A stretch of 64,000 nt of DNA from positions 39,225,695 through 39,289,694 of the forward strand of contig OY855905.1 in the NCBI GenBank assembly GCA_963693305.1, read 5' to 3'. Made by a program: the position numbers and the translations under genes. Position 1 is the first letter of the stretch. Each line of letters starts with the position of its first letter. Below, piece after piece: positions 1-11,683 of this stretch. A model generated the notes under the pieces. It did not search any database. It was not told the DNA's origin and saw only the letters and a list, made by a program, of their open reading frames with translations. Source of the stretch: Meandrina meandrites (taxonomy: Eukaryota > Cnidaria > Anthozoa > Scleractinia > Meandrinidae).

Positions 1-79
1 CAATATCGTCCGTTTTAACTTCAGAGTCGTCGAACAAGTACAACTCCAAATCAGGTAAAAGGGACAACGAGTCCGCCAT
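1..79 (-). CDS. 5' start of an unknown minus-strand gene, cut by the window edge
   Basis: The first 79 bases read on the minus strand as an open frame starting at an ATG (79-77) in good context (AACAAATGG). It begins MADSLSLLPDLELYLFDDSE and runs off the window with no stop. The fragment is acidic and has no signal peptide, so an intracellular product is more likely than a secreted one. Only 26 codons are visible and the family is not recognised; an ORF inside a mobile element is equally possible. The start choice rests on the ATG context and the uninterrupted frame. Confidence 0.4.
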   Translation of the reverse strand, partial: MADSLSLLPDLELYLFDDSEVKTDDI

Positions 80-2180
80 TTGTTTTGCTTTCTTAATGCA
101 GCCAACCGGAAAATACTGTTCCATTTGCCACACGGAATACCCGGAATTTCAATCCGGAACTCTAGGTCCTTATTTCTATGTTTTATTTGAACGTTATTAT
201 TATTTTTTTTTTAGTATTTTTATTTTTTTTTTTACCTATGGAATTTTTTTCCCGTTACTCGGTTTCTCGTTACTCCGTTACTCGTTACTCGTTACTCCGT
301 TACTCTGTTTAGTAACACCCGTCACGCAAGGTCTGCAAGGTTTATTGTAAAATTGCTAAACTTTCTATATGGAGAATAATACATGGGCGCGCGGAGATAT
401 GAAATTTATCTTCGAGTTTCAAAAGGTGAATATTCCAAAGGTCATATCAGAACACGTGTTCTGATACGACATTTCTCAGTGGCCAAAATCCCTACAACAC
501 ACTGTAGTTTATATAATAAAATCAATCATCATATAATCGTGGTATATTCTGTGATCTTCTGATCTAAAATTGTCATTTTGTTTTCAAACAGTGAGGAATA
601 TACCGGCCTTATGTGTGTCCAAGTTTTTGGTCAGAAATAAATTCAAAAGAAAAAAGTATATTTCGTGGCTTTCGATGAATATATCAGTGTCCGCTCAGTC
701 CGCTGAGACTACAGGCTCGACAAGTTTCCGCCGCTCTTTCGAGTCCAGCCTTTGAGACCGACCTTTGGGATATCTCCGTAACGCAAACGCGGTCAATACG
801 TCTCCTCCTCACGGTCAAATAATAGATCAATGCGTCTCCTGCCCGAGAAAGGCGGATTTCAGTGTTTTGACCTCTGGCAGGTCAGGTTGCTAATATACAC
901 GCCAGTGATGACACAAATTACTGGTGAATGTGTTACGGGGAGAATCGTACAATGCAACACCAGGAACAAGGACAGGTGGTAAAAATGCTTTCTGACAAAC
1001 GTCTGAAGATCGGTGTGAAATAGTCGGTCAGGCCTCGAATTTTTTCTTCACCTCTTAAACCGACATATACATCCTAGTTTTTAACAGCAAGTGAAAATAA
1101 TTGAGGTGAAGGACTTCTTATATAATGCGTTGTTAACAATGAGATCACGCCGCAACAACATGGCCTTAAGGTGGGTTGGTTGTTTTGTCAATGTTGTAAA
1201 CAAATGGGCTGAATTGGATAAACTTGTCACAATAAAAAACAAGACTAAACTAAAAAGCTATAAAACAAGGCCTGAGGCAATAAAAACAACAAATTATTTA
1301 ATTTGGAAACACGCCATAAATTAAATCGTTTACGCTATAGAACGTTTATCCTAGTGGAGCGGACAGAACAGCGCAAGTTAACATTTGTAGCCTGCGAATA
1401 AAGAAAACTGTGGTTTTGGATTTCTGTCATGGTGCCAAAGCAAAAATATCAGTAATCAGTGGTCTTAAAACTTTGCTTAAAGAGAAAAAAATATTCGGTC
1501 ACATCTTTAAAACAACACCTTAATTTATGACTGAAAATGGTTTAATTTAAAAGCGAAACGCGGAATTGCGTGAACGAATTATTGGTATGCGATTAATTTC
1601 TTTTCTTTAAACTAATTTATATATATTTTGGACATCCCTAATGCAGATCATTTCCAGGGACGTCTGCGGTTCAGTGTCTGGTGCTGCTTTTGGCTTCTGC
1701 AGATTTCTTTGTTTTTGTACAAGGTGGGCGTTAACACATTTGATAAAACAGAAAAGATAATTATAATTATGTGCTAAGCGTGTCATTATGCTCAATCGAA
1801 CTCGATCTATAACAGACTCTTATGTCAGTTCATGGTGAATGGCCCATGACCATCATAGGTAACGAATACTTATAAAATATCGAAACATTATACAATAAGA
1901 AGTTTTATTAATTGCAAAGCGATTGATATTTTCAAACGTCAAAAAAATAGATTAAGTTCTCTCTTGAGGTTCAGGATCTTTTTTAATGTGGAAACTATTA
2001 AGAATATCATTACCTTTGGAGCTTTTATGTTTCCTGGGTCACTAGTTAAAAAAGCGTAAGATCCGTGATTCGAAATTTTTTGCAAACAAAACCTGTAAAG
2101 AGGCCATTAAAGATTCAAGTCCACTATGCAAGTAAGATAAAAGTCTGTGTTTGAGTCTACAATTGTAGCATTGTAGAGGC
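80..2180. other. Non-coding stretch left of gene A
   Basis: No convincing exon is visible. It contains T-rich runs, a degenerate CGTTACT-type short tandem repeat (about 248-306), and a short ORF at 1142-1324 without splice or family support. The missing 5' and signal-peptide exons of gene A may lie here or beyond the left edge; no ATG plus hydrophobic run plus phase-1 donor was found. Confidence 0.4.
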
Positions 2181-2440
2181 CTAACAGGCCAAGCCGACTG
2201 GGAGCGATGAGAGGCTAAACAAACCAGAGCTTATTTCGGTTTCTATAGCATAACCGACTAGGAGTATTTGTACTCCCTCCTTGACAGGATGGTAGCCCAT
2301 CGCAAGTTCCCCATCATTAAATTCTCCGGTACCCTTTACAACACCTGGGTGTAGTGAGGCACTATGAGAGCAATGTGTCTTGCTTAAGAACACAACACAG
2401 TGACCCTGGCCACGGCTCGAACCCGGACCGCTTAACCTCT
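2181..2440 (-). mobile_element. tRNA-derived SINE copy, minus strand
   Basis: On the minus strand the block opens with a B-box-like segment (GGGTTCGAGCC), then GTTGTGTTCTTAAGCAAG, a CACCCAGGTGT block, and ends with AAATACTCCTAGTCGG. The same ordered blocks occur in the plus-strand SINE at 20154-20398, so the two copies belong to one family. The 5' tRNA-like half is largely missing here, and the copies have diverged clearly. Confidence 0.7.
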
Positions 2441-2792
2441 CTGGGAAAAGAAAGCGAATTTTTACAAGAAGATTGAGTGAGAGCGTTAATCTCAAACTAC
2501 ATGATACACTGAGGGAGTCCCGAAACAGAATACCAGTTCCACCTCCAGGTCTTTGAGATTGCCTTGGAAAGCTCTTGAAAATATAACCTTCAACAGAGAT
2601 GCTAGCGATGCTGTCAGAGTCAGTATCTTTCAACCAAGTTTCAGTAACTGTACACAGGGCAATCTCGTTTTCAACAACATGATCAATGATAGCTTTGACT
2701 TCATTATTAATTAGGTAGTTTCTTTTTTATTTAAAACGTTCTAGAATATGTATATAGTATTAGCGCTAAACAAGTTATTTATATTTTTGTGA

Positions 2793-3022
2793 AGGTGAAT
2801 AGTGGTGGATAACCACCATTTTCGCCGACACTGAGGTGAACAATTGTTTTAGTACATACCATACATGCTGAATAACTAGCGGACCAAAACATTACTTTCG
2901 GTACCCAAAGCGGCACGGGAAACCATTTTGTTTTTCTTCGGCTGCTTGAAGGTGTATACTACTTTGCTATAATCACTTCCGAGTTAACCAATCAGCGCGC
3001 GAGGAAAGCACTATTCACCTCT
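2793..3022. mobile_element. Short TIR (MITE-like) element just upstream of gene A's first visible exon
   Basis: It begins with AGGTGAATAGTG and ends with the inverse, CACTATTCACCT. The internal part (about 2870-3020) is closely similar to 30335-30475, including ACATTACTTTCGGTA and CCAATCAGCGCGCG. It ends about 50 bases before the acceptor at 3073-3074, inside the presumed first intron of gene A. Confidence 0.6.
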
Positions 3023-3074
3023 GTGGTGTATACTAATATTTCTTCCATACTAAAGTCTCTTTTTTAATTTTTAG

Positions 3075-3569
3075 GCGACTGTAAAGATTTTGATTTTGAG
3101 AAGGGCATGGGTATGCTATCCAAATGGACAAAAACTGGACACGCCTTCGATAACCAACCAACATACAGGGACAATCCCAACGCACGAAACCCGAGAATCA
3201 GAACTAACGTGCAAGGTGATTGGTGGATAGGAACGTTTGAAAACAGATCCAATCCCACTGCTGAAGCAGGGTATGTGGAAGGCGACTTTCCTATTGGTAC
3301 GCTGACCTCTCCAAAATTTCGCATCAATGGCTCAAACATAAACTTTTTGTTTGGTGGTGGATGTGACGGCGAGGAGATTCGAGTTGAACTTCTGGTCAAT
3401 GGCAAACCACAACGTGTAGCTTTCGCTGATAATTGCCGTGAGCGCATGCGAAGAAGAGTGTGGAATGTAGCAGAATTTAAAAACCAGATTGGCCAAATTC
3501 GTCTGGTTGATGGCTCCAGAAAGGGACATGTGAATTTTGATGACTTGAGGGGAGATTTCACCTGTGATG
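3075..3569 (+). other. Jelly-roll (GH32-associated-like) domain exon of gene A
   Basis: A single 495-base phase-1/phase-1 exon encodes the whole domain. Visible hallmarks are an N-terminal DFEKG, an aromatic SKWTKTGHAF strand, GTLTSPKFRI, the INFLFGGG core strand and a C-terminal VNFDDLRGDF strand. This order is typical of the beta-sandwich often attached to bacterial GH32 enzymes. No catalytic glycosidase residues are present, so carbohydrate or protein binding is the more likely role. Genes B to E have a WSC-like module in this place. Confidence 0.65.
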
Positions 3570-6500
3570 GTAAGTTTCTTCTTGAAATGGAAAACTGTAT
3601 TATCTTGTTAGTAAAAATTGACCGCCAACATCACTCAATCAACGGCAACAACAACACGTACACAGGTTTACCATTTTTCAAACGACGTAGCCAATTAGGT
3701 CGGAAGAAAGAGTGAACGAAATATCCTTTAGAATTATTGTTATTTCATGTAATTCTTATCCTTGTATACTCTCCCTAATTCAAACTTAACTTTTTTGTTG
3801 GATTGCAGATACGGAGACACGTCTGCTGGGATCAACTATTACAGACAGTGGACGTACGTAATTTACACAATCGTATTATCAATGTGGTAGAACCTTATTA
3901 TTTTTGTTTTTGAAAATAACATTTCTATTGAGCTTTTAAGTCACGGCGTATTGATTAGTCATACTCAATACATAGCGGTAGTATTTGTTATTCGACAGTT
4001 TAACATGTAATACGCGCGGATATTTTGCGAGTTGCATAGTACAAGTGCAATGAGCAAAATGCCCGCGCGTATAATATGTTAAATCATCGAATAAGGGATA
4101 TAATATTTTCTCTTTTGCATTACAGTTAATTAGCGAAATATTAGCCTCAGGTTCTGTAAAGGTTGAAACTGGGTTCCATTCAAGTTTATCCATCACTACA
4201 AGATTAAATTTTAAAAAATAGTTGGTGCGTAATCATATCATTCCAAAATGAGTGATATTTAGCCCACAGTAAGGCCTGGGCCGGGCGAGGAAGTTATTTA
4301 CTGATATCTGTAACTTTTTTTGTTAGTTAAAGGAGAAGTCATTGTAGTAGACGATCCCTTGGATTTTTCGAATCAAAGTGACAGCGACAAAAAACATCAC
4401 GGTCGTCCTATAATAGGCACTGGTAAGTAACAAACTAAGATCTCGTTCAAGCCAGCCAATCTTGCGCGGTTAATAAAATGAAACAAAACAACAAAATTAA
4501 GCGAAAGAGTTCCTTGCTTTCTGCCCTTGGTGTTTCATTTTTGGATTCTAGCCGGCCCAGCAAGCAACGCCGGGTTTATACATGCGTTTTCAAATCTGAA
4601 GAGCTTTGAATCATGGTATACTTTTGTTTAAACAGAGTACTTACGTACATAGACTTTACTGTCTTTACTGATACTCAAATTTACAGGGTAAGTATAGAGA
4701 CAAGTTAATATAAAATTAAAATTAAGTTAAGAAAGAAGAGGATTTTTTTTAAAAGCTGTACGTGTATAGTAGCAAGCATCCGATGTTTTATTTAACGGCA
4801 ATATTGTCAATGGCGTGGCGCTTACTGATCTCTGAGTTGCACTGATATCTTTACAGAGGATGAGTATAATACGATCCACAACTCTTCAATATCACACTTA
4901 GAAGATGAGCCAATAAGAACAGGGAAAGGTAAGCTACCAACTGTAACGTGGTGACATCATGCCGGCAAAAGTGAATTAGGTAAACGGAAATAACGGCAAA
5001 GTAATCGCAAGAAGACGCAAATGAAGTCACAAGGTGACACTAGTTGGAAACTTGCGACTGTGTTAAACTAGCTCTATAAACAATAGTCTCCATTTGGCGC
5101 AAAAAAAAAAATTAACCCTTTCAGGCGGCTGGTATATCGGAGGATAAAGCCCGAGGCTGAAAGATTGTCCAAAAAATGAACAGTTGGCCAAGAAGTGAAG
5201 CTTCCAGTACAGCTGTGAAATTTAAAGGACAATCTTTCAGCCAAGGGCATATATCCCCCAATATACCTGCAAACTAGAAAGGGATTTATTTATTTTATAA
5301 CCCTCCGATTAATTTCTATAACGCGCGCGCTTTATCGCTGGTAAAAAAAGGTACAAAAGCCTACAGTGATAATCACGGCGTAACTGCGGTTGAAATAAGT
5401 TGATTATTGGTTTACGTATTTTTTAACACTTTATTAGAAATTTGGACCCGAAAATGTGACTTTACTCTTTTGTTTTGCACTTGTCTATAAAATCAGGCGA
5501 CGGATATCAAATCGGATGGGGAACATTGCCTGATGCCGTCGTCCGATTTTGTACCACGTAATGCGTTTCGTCCAAAAATTAACCGGTGGGCTATAAATAA
5601 ACAATAGCCTCCATTTGGCGCGAAAATATGCACGGATATATGTCCGCGGACATTATCTGTTCCGAGAAGCGAACAGTTTTCTGAGAGCGAAGTTCGAGGA
5701 AAACTGTGAGCTTCGAGGAACAGATAATGTCCTAGGACAAATACCAGTGCATATTTTTGAAGCCAAAGGGAGGCTATTGTGTTTATTATCCTTCAAATAT
5801 ATTTACGCAAGGCTCATCTTGAGAGACCTTTTCTAAAGGTTTTAGACGTCAAAGTAATTCTGTCGGCGTTCAAAAAAGTTGCTAGTCTATTGAAAATGTT
5901 CAATTGTACGCGCGAAAAATATTTCATGGATTATAAAATCTGATACTGTTTTGGCTGATACAGTTTTGGCTGCATCACGTGACGTGTTAAGACCAATCGC
6001 GCGCGTGAAAAATATTTGACGGATTATAATTAAGAATACGAAAATGGCCTGTTTTTGTCAATTTTGACTGCTTGCTACATAATACTTCTTTGTTTATTTT
6101 TATGTTATGTTCAAGTTCATAAAGTGGCACACAACTTTTCACAGCTGCAGGGACAAGATTGGCCTATCAAAATAGGGAAGGGTAAGCTGTGCAATTTTTT
6201 GCGCTTTGTGAAAGACTGCAAATTAAGTTAATTTAACTTTGTTCCTTTTAGATGTCTATATAATTGACAGATGTGAATTAAACCCAGTAAGAAGAACTCG
6301 CACGTTAAAATAAAGCTTGGCATTTTAACTTGCAGGTACACCTCAGCATAAAGGTTTACTTGGGGAAGCGAAAGCAAACGACAGGCCCAGTTTAAAAGCA
6401 TCACCTCAATTGTCAAAAGTTTTCACCGCTGCAAAGATCTTGAAGGCCCCAGTTGCCAAACTTTCTGCCAAATTACCCCACAAGGATTCAGCTAACAACT

Positions 6501-9070
6501 CTCTGCTGCCCAAAGACGATGAATTAAGGAATCTCACATGTAAGTTAGCACCACCTTGCATGCACAGCACGGTAAACAGCACCATATGGCTAGCTTAGAC
6601 AGTAATTTAGATCATTCCGCAGGTCACCACCCACTAGGGTTTCATCCATAGGCCTCAGAGCAAGTAAGAACCACCTCGTACAGCATAATAAACAGCTCTA
6701 GAGCTTTGTTTTGACTGGTTGTGCTTTAGGGCTCCATTCAAACACTTTCAGCCATTTTGCACAAGATAATGATTATAGTACATGAAGGTGCTCCTTATAA
6801 CGTATTCATTTGAATGGTCAGGCACTGGGGCAGTCGGGGTATAAGTGCCAATTTTGGTAAATCTTCGTTGCAGCCCTCGAAGAGTCTCCGAATTATTTCA
6901 TCAAATCAAAAACTAGCGCGAGCGCTTACGAGTTCTCCGATAGCAATCGCGTGAACAAATGCGTCATGTTGCTTAGCAGCTTCCGACGCGAACACCGCGG
7001 GCTCAGTTAATTCTCGGAGAAGTGATCGCGCCATAAAATGGCACTTGTTCCCCGACTGAGGAAGCCATTTACAGGCGCGGCAAATATTACAAAGAATTCA
7101 ACGATAGATAGGCACTTTGCTTAATAGTTTTGCTGCTCATAAACACAACGCATGCGCAATGACTCCAGCCCGTGCTCCGGCCACTCGATCCAGGGTTCAG
7201 TGCTTCGCCTCTTCACCAACCATTTTATAGGCCACCACATTAGGCTCCCTCAGCTTATACATAATTATGCATGGGTATTTATTTTGAAATTTAATTTAAT
7301 GCTAAGTGTGCACACTTGGTGCAACGAACGCCCAATTTGTAATACACTTTGGTTTATGTCCGCATAAATTGATTTAGCATTTTTACAACTCAATGGCAAT
7401 ACCCAAAAGAAAAATGTATAACACATGAATAGTTATAGTATAGAAAAAATTCAGGACTCATTTATAACATAGCGATAACACTAATGACTAACTACATACC
7501 ATCTGAACAAGTTTGGACATATTAACTGTTATTTAATTGATACATGGGTCTTAATTTACAGGTAAAAACTTTCTTGTTAAAATAAAGACAGGACTACCAT
7601 GGGATAACGATTTCCTTTTTGAATCAAATGGAAATTACCAATCCACTAGAAGAGAAATGGAGGTGAAGGTAAGATCTAAATAAATCAACGAGAACAATCA
7701 TAAAATGGACAATCATACATACAAGCCCCCCTACTTAAGTCATACGGTTGCAGGGGCGGATCCAGGGATTTTCTTAGGAGGGGTGCACACAGTTTTGGAA
7801 AGCCGCCCGGTCATCTCAGAGGGCACGGGGGGGGGGGGGGGGGTGCGAACCCCCTGCACCCTCCCCCTAGTTAAAGGTGTGATCGTTTCTCTGTTGTCAC
7901 TGTACAGAGGTATCTTTTGTCTGTTTTCATTTATTTCCCGACTTTTAAAGATAGCAACTCTTATCAATTAAAACTACTGATTATGTTTTTGCGAAGGTTC
8001 TTGATGCATACGAGGACGATAAAGACTTTCGAGGAGCGTTCTTTAGTAAATTCAGGTGTGTGTTTTATTTCAGAAGAGGAAAAAACAGCTTTAATTTTTC
8101 TAAATAAAAAGGCAAAGCTTACGGTTAAAAAAGTAGGATGAATAACTTCCTCTACTTAACTTAACTGTGCTCAACTGAAGCTAATTGAAGCCATTACAAA
8201 TACAATATAAGCACTCAGGGAGTAAAATTCGCAATTCACATTTAGAGTAAAATGCAAAACAGTATGGATCAAGACAAAGATTATGCAAGCAGGCCATATG
8301 TTTCGTTAATCACGTATCTTACTAAACATATTTTAAATTAAGAAGTTGTCTGATATATTGAAATAATAAAGACAATCTTCGATATTAACCAGTCGAGTTT
8401 GCTTTTTTAAGTTCTTCAGAGGAGCCTGGAGAATTGAAAGCTTTCTTCGTTCTACGATTCAGAGCTAGTGGAAAATTTCTTGGAAAATTGTTGGATAAAC
8501 TTGGAGATGGAAACGTCTCTGCGGCAGGTAATTAGAATCAATTAACGCTCTGTCAAACGATTACATTAGTTTTATATTCTTAAAACGATATTAAATTCTC
8601 AAAATTCAATTCAGCTTTTTATTTAAAATGCAGGCTGTTTCGAAGATGCTCCCGTTGTTCAATGCCCCAGCACCTGTCCATCAACATGTGCGCCCTTGTG
8701 CCAGGCCTCATGTTGTCAGCCGTCCGTTTCTGTAGTAGCGGCTCCTCAGCCGGTTTACCAGCCTGCACCCATGCCTCCTCCGCCACCTCAACCCGTGCCA
8801 GCAATGGTGCCTATCCCTCAAGTCTACCAACCACAGACACAACAGGGGAATCAGCAATTACCCGTACAAGCTCCTGCCGCACAATCCCCTTCCCAATTTC
8901 CGATGTCACAACCAATGAGTTGGCCTGGTTCCCAGTGCGCACCAGGCTGCTCTCCTAACTGTGCGCCTGGTTGCTCGCCTACGTGTTGTCACTTTTTCAA
9001 CTACAAGCGGGCAAAAACAAACATCAAATCAGTTTTAAAAAAGCAGCGCCTCGAGGAAGAGAAACATTAA
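3075..9070 (+). CDS. Gene A: jelly-roll / SEA-like / double-CRD secreted protein (5' end missing)
   Basis: Ten exons joined by GT-AG introns: 3075-3569, 3809-3853, 4327-4422, 4857-4928, 6125-6181, 6336-6539, 7562-7668, 7997-8055, 8412-8527, 8634-9070; they give about 563 codons in one frame with a TAA stop. Exon one is an uninterrupted 165-residue domain (DFEKG, GTLTSPKFRI, INFLFGGGCDGEEIR, WNVAEFKNQIGQIRLVDGS) resembling the jelly-roll beta-sandwich found beside bacterial GH32 glycosidases. Short hydrophilic exons follow, then a SEA-like domain over three exons (phases 0 and 2 inside). The last exon carries two CRDs (8663-8716 and 8936-8989) around a Pro/Gln-rich spacer, then a basic tail. 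CRDs are known disulphide cross-linking units of nematocyst wall proteins, so a capsule or secreted-matrix role is inferred. The signal-peptide exon was not found, and the weakest acceptor is that of 6125. AATAAA at 9111 is a likely polyadenylation signal. Confidence 0.8.
5083..5290. repeat. Foldback element, relative of the one at 5595-5788
   Basis: The segment starts CAATAGTCTCCATTTGGCGC, almost the same as the start of the element at 5595. It contains an internal inverted repeat around GGCTGAAAGATTGTCC (about 5155-5170) and GGACAATCTTTCAGCC (about 5227-5242). It lies in a long intron of gene A. Confidence 0.55.
5595..5788. mobile_element. MITE-like element with long terminal inverted repeats
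   Basis: The left end ACAATAGCCTCCATTTGGCG is mirrored by the right end (about 5762-5785, CCAAAGGGAGGCTATTGTG). A second, inner inverted repeat pairs CATTATCTGTTCC (5652) with GGAACAGATAATG (5717). No coding capacity. Intronic in gene A. Confidence 0.65.
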
Positions 9071-10950
9071 TTGACAAGGGACTATAAACTAAACTGCCCC
9101 TGAATTGCGGAATAAATGAAACAGAGCAATCACAGAAAGGGAGATTTCGAGTAGTAATTCAAAAGTGAATACATCCTCCCCGCTCGATTTGACACGGTCT
9201 GTCAGGATCTCTCAATTACACACGAGGCGTGTTTTTGTACCGTTTTTCTTACGACTATCACATCATTGTATAAAAGATGGATAAGTTTTGTTTAGTAAGA
9301 TTGTAGATAACTTTTTCGTTGGTCGAGCTGAGGCAAGATAAAGCTTCATGTGTAATATTGCCAGGTATGGACCTTGAAATGATGTATTTAAAGATTTTGA
9401 AAAATTTCACGAGAATAAATGAGCCGCCATGGTTAAAGTGGCGAATTCAAAATTTGATTTTTTTGCACCGTCGTTCATTTAATTATAGTTCAAAACTTTT
9501 TCTGCGTACAAATCTAAGGCTTTAAGCCCTGGTCAAACGCAGTCCCAGCAGCTTGATTCAACACTACCGCTGAACGGTTCCAACCTTTTAGCCAGGCAGT
9601 TTTGGTTAAACTACTTTGACCATTTGTATCATATCGTTTCTTTTTTGTTTCCTCTTAAACTCTGTTTACATTACCTGTCAATCAATGTGGCGCGCGCACA
9701 GTGTCGCGCGTAAACGAATAGATAAACAAAATTGCTCGTAAAAACGTGTCTTGGACTTGTCTGATTAATCTTGCGCAAGCGCACGATTGATCAGACAATC
9801 ACCGTTAGTCTTCCCGCCAATACTGTCAAGGTGGATGCCAAAAATAAGTAAAGAGCGGTTATTGCTCCGAAAATTACGTGCACTCTTTTGTGTCTCTCTG
9901 GCGTCCGTATTAAAGACTCGGGTTTTACTGTATTTCGACTCAACTCTTCTACAGGACCAAAACTACGTTATACATCTAAAAGGGGTACTTATTTTTGAAA
10001 TTATCGCCCAACTGTTCAAGATGTGATTTGAGTAGTCCAAATTTAAGTGTAGCGAGTCAGTCAGGTTCACTAAGTTAGTTTTGAGGCAAAGTACCGCTAA
10101 ACTCTTCTTAGAAGCCTGGCTTAGTCTGGAAAGTTCTGTTGTATCGTAGATATGTCCACAATGCAATCAATTAATCTAAAGTAACTACACAAGTCTCGCA
10201 CTACGATTTCCAAATAATGCACTTTATACTCGTTTACTGAGCGATTTAAGTTTCAAGTTGTTTTAATGAGATTAAGTTTCACTGTAAGTAGAAGACACTT
10301 GGACTTTTAAGTTCAACTAAAAACGTTTGAGAAATCACAGCCACCACCAGTCGGTCGTGTTTTGATTTTCTGAAACTAAGATCTAATTGCAGCAATTAAA
10401 TGGCTTGTATGTCGATAACAGGTACTCCTGCTGAGCACACGTGAATAACAATGTGAAAAAAAAACAACTTAAGCTTAGCTTTTATTCTTGTCTCCAAAAG
10501 GAAACTTATCCAACAGCACCAAGCTATTTTTGCAACACATGATGATTATTCGAAGGAATTACGACTTGTAGCTTCTTGAGCTGTGCGGGGTTTTAATTGT
10601 TTTGGTATACTATTTTTCCAGCTCCCTGATGCATAATTAACGAGACCCGTAACCAGCTTTTCTCTGTGATTAGCCTCTACGCCCCGTTATGTCAAAATAT
10701 AACGGTATGTCTATTGTGCATTTGAGAAGCCTTAGAATCGCTTGCTTTTCGAGACCTACAAGGAAATTCTCAGACTGGTAAACACTGTTTCTTTTGTTCA
10801 ATAGTAACCTTCATTTATAAAGAATTTTAAAGATAAAATAAGAGACTGAGACTGCAAAAGCCCTGATGGGTGCTGACTTAAGCTAGCTCTAGTTTACCAA
10901 AACAGCTAACAGCCAGTTCATGTGCTGCGATAGTTTGAAGGCCTACAACG
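9071..10950. other. Intergenic region A to B
   Basis: It follows the gene A stop and contains AATAAA (9111-9116), likely the gene A poly(A) signal. A hairpin at about 9758-9797 (TTGTCTGATTAATC / GATTGATCAGACAA) and GC-rich GCGCGC stretches at 9690-9715 are visible. No credible exon was found. The promoter of gene B probably lies in the right part. Confidence 0.45.
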
Positions 10951-11023
10951 AACATTATTCACTGAGCTGGGACGAGCGCGCTTGGCGAAAGACTGGAAAA
11001 GCTGATCTTTGCTAAATTCAAGG
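10951..11023 (+). other. Putative non-coding 5' exon of gene B (left limit unknown)
   Basis: A donor (GGTAAGG) at 11024 closes a GC-richer segment with no useful ATG. The next acceptor is at 11675-11676 (TTTTTACAG), eight bases before the start codon of gene B. Genes C, D and E also show a short 5' untranslated stretch after an acceptor just ahead of the signal-peptide ATG, which supports a shared leader exon. The transcription start cannot be placed from sequence. Confidence 0.4.
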
Positions 11024-11683
11024 GTAAGGTATAAACGTTTCGCTTACTTTGCTTGTCCAAATATATCGTAACTCTACAGAACAGAGCAGAGCTCGATATT
11101 GCTTATTTCACGGCTAGACTCTAAATCTAGAATTGTAAACGAAATGTTCATCCAGCGATGGCATGTTAGCTGCACAACAAACGCTAACAAAGAGGATTTT
11201 TAATTTGTTTCAGACAAATTGGCGGTCTGTAGTTCCAAAAAATCCATTTGAATCTTTTGCTACTCCTTCAACGGCGACCACGCAAGTAATCAGAAATTAT
11301 TTTTTACTAGTTTTTTTCATACTTCGTACCAGTTTGACTTTTTTTTCAAGGCCAAGGTTATAGTTAAAGTTGTAAGAATTGCCTGGCTTAGCGCGAGCTA
11401 GGCTGGTGCTAAGGTTGTTGCATATTCACTTACAGTTCTGTATTTCCTTGGTAGCGGGCAGATATTTCAAACTATACTTTCACTAAAAGAATTAATTTCT
11501 TTCTATTTGCTGACGGTACACGTGAAGTAACTTATAGCTAATAAGAAAATAGAGAATTTGTATTTTTACAGGATTAAAATCTATGAGCCCTTTCATTTAT
11601 CGCAGCGATATCGTTGCCTTTGAGTGCAGCAGTTGACTGAGATATAAAGGCTTAAAATTTAAATATCTTTTTACAGCTCTGTC

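Noticed and set aside
3064..3561. Minus-strand 165-codon ORF opposite the gene A jelly-roll exon
   Set aside because: Shadow of the plus-strand domain; no splice signals or family features.
7705..7971. Overlapping ORFs on both strands
   Set aside because: They run through a repeat and a poly-G run (Gly or Pro repeats) within an intron of gene A.
8634..9070. Minicollagen gene
   Set aside because: The CRDs have minicollagen spacing, but there is no Gly-X-Y collagen stretch in any of the five genes; they are CRD proteins, not minicollagens.
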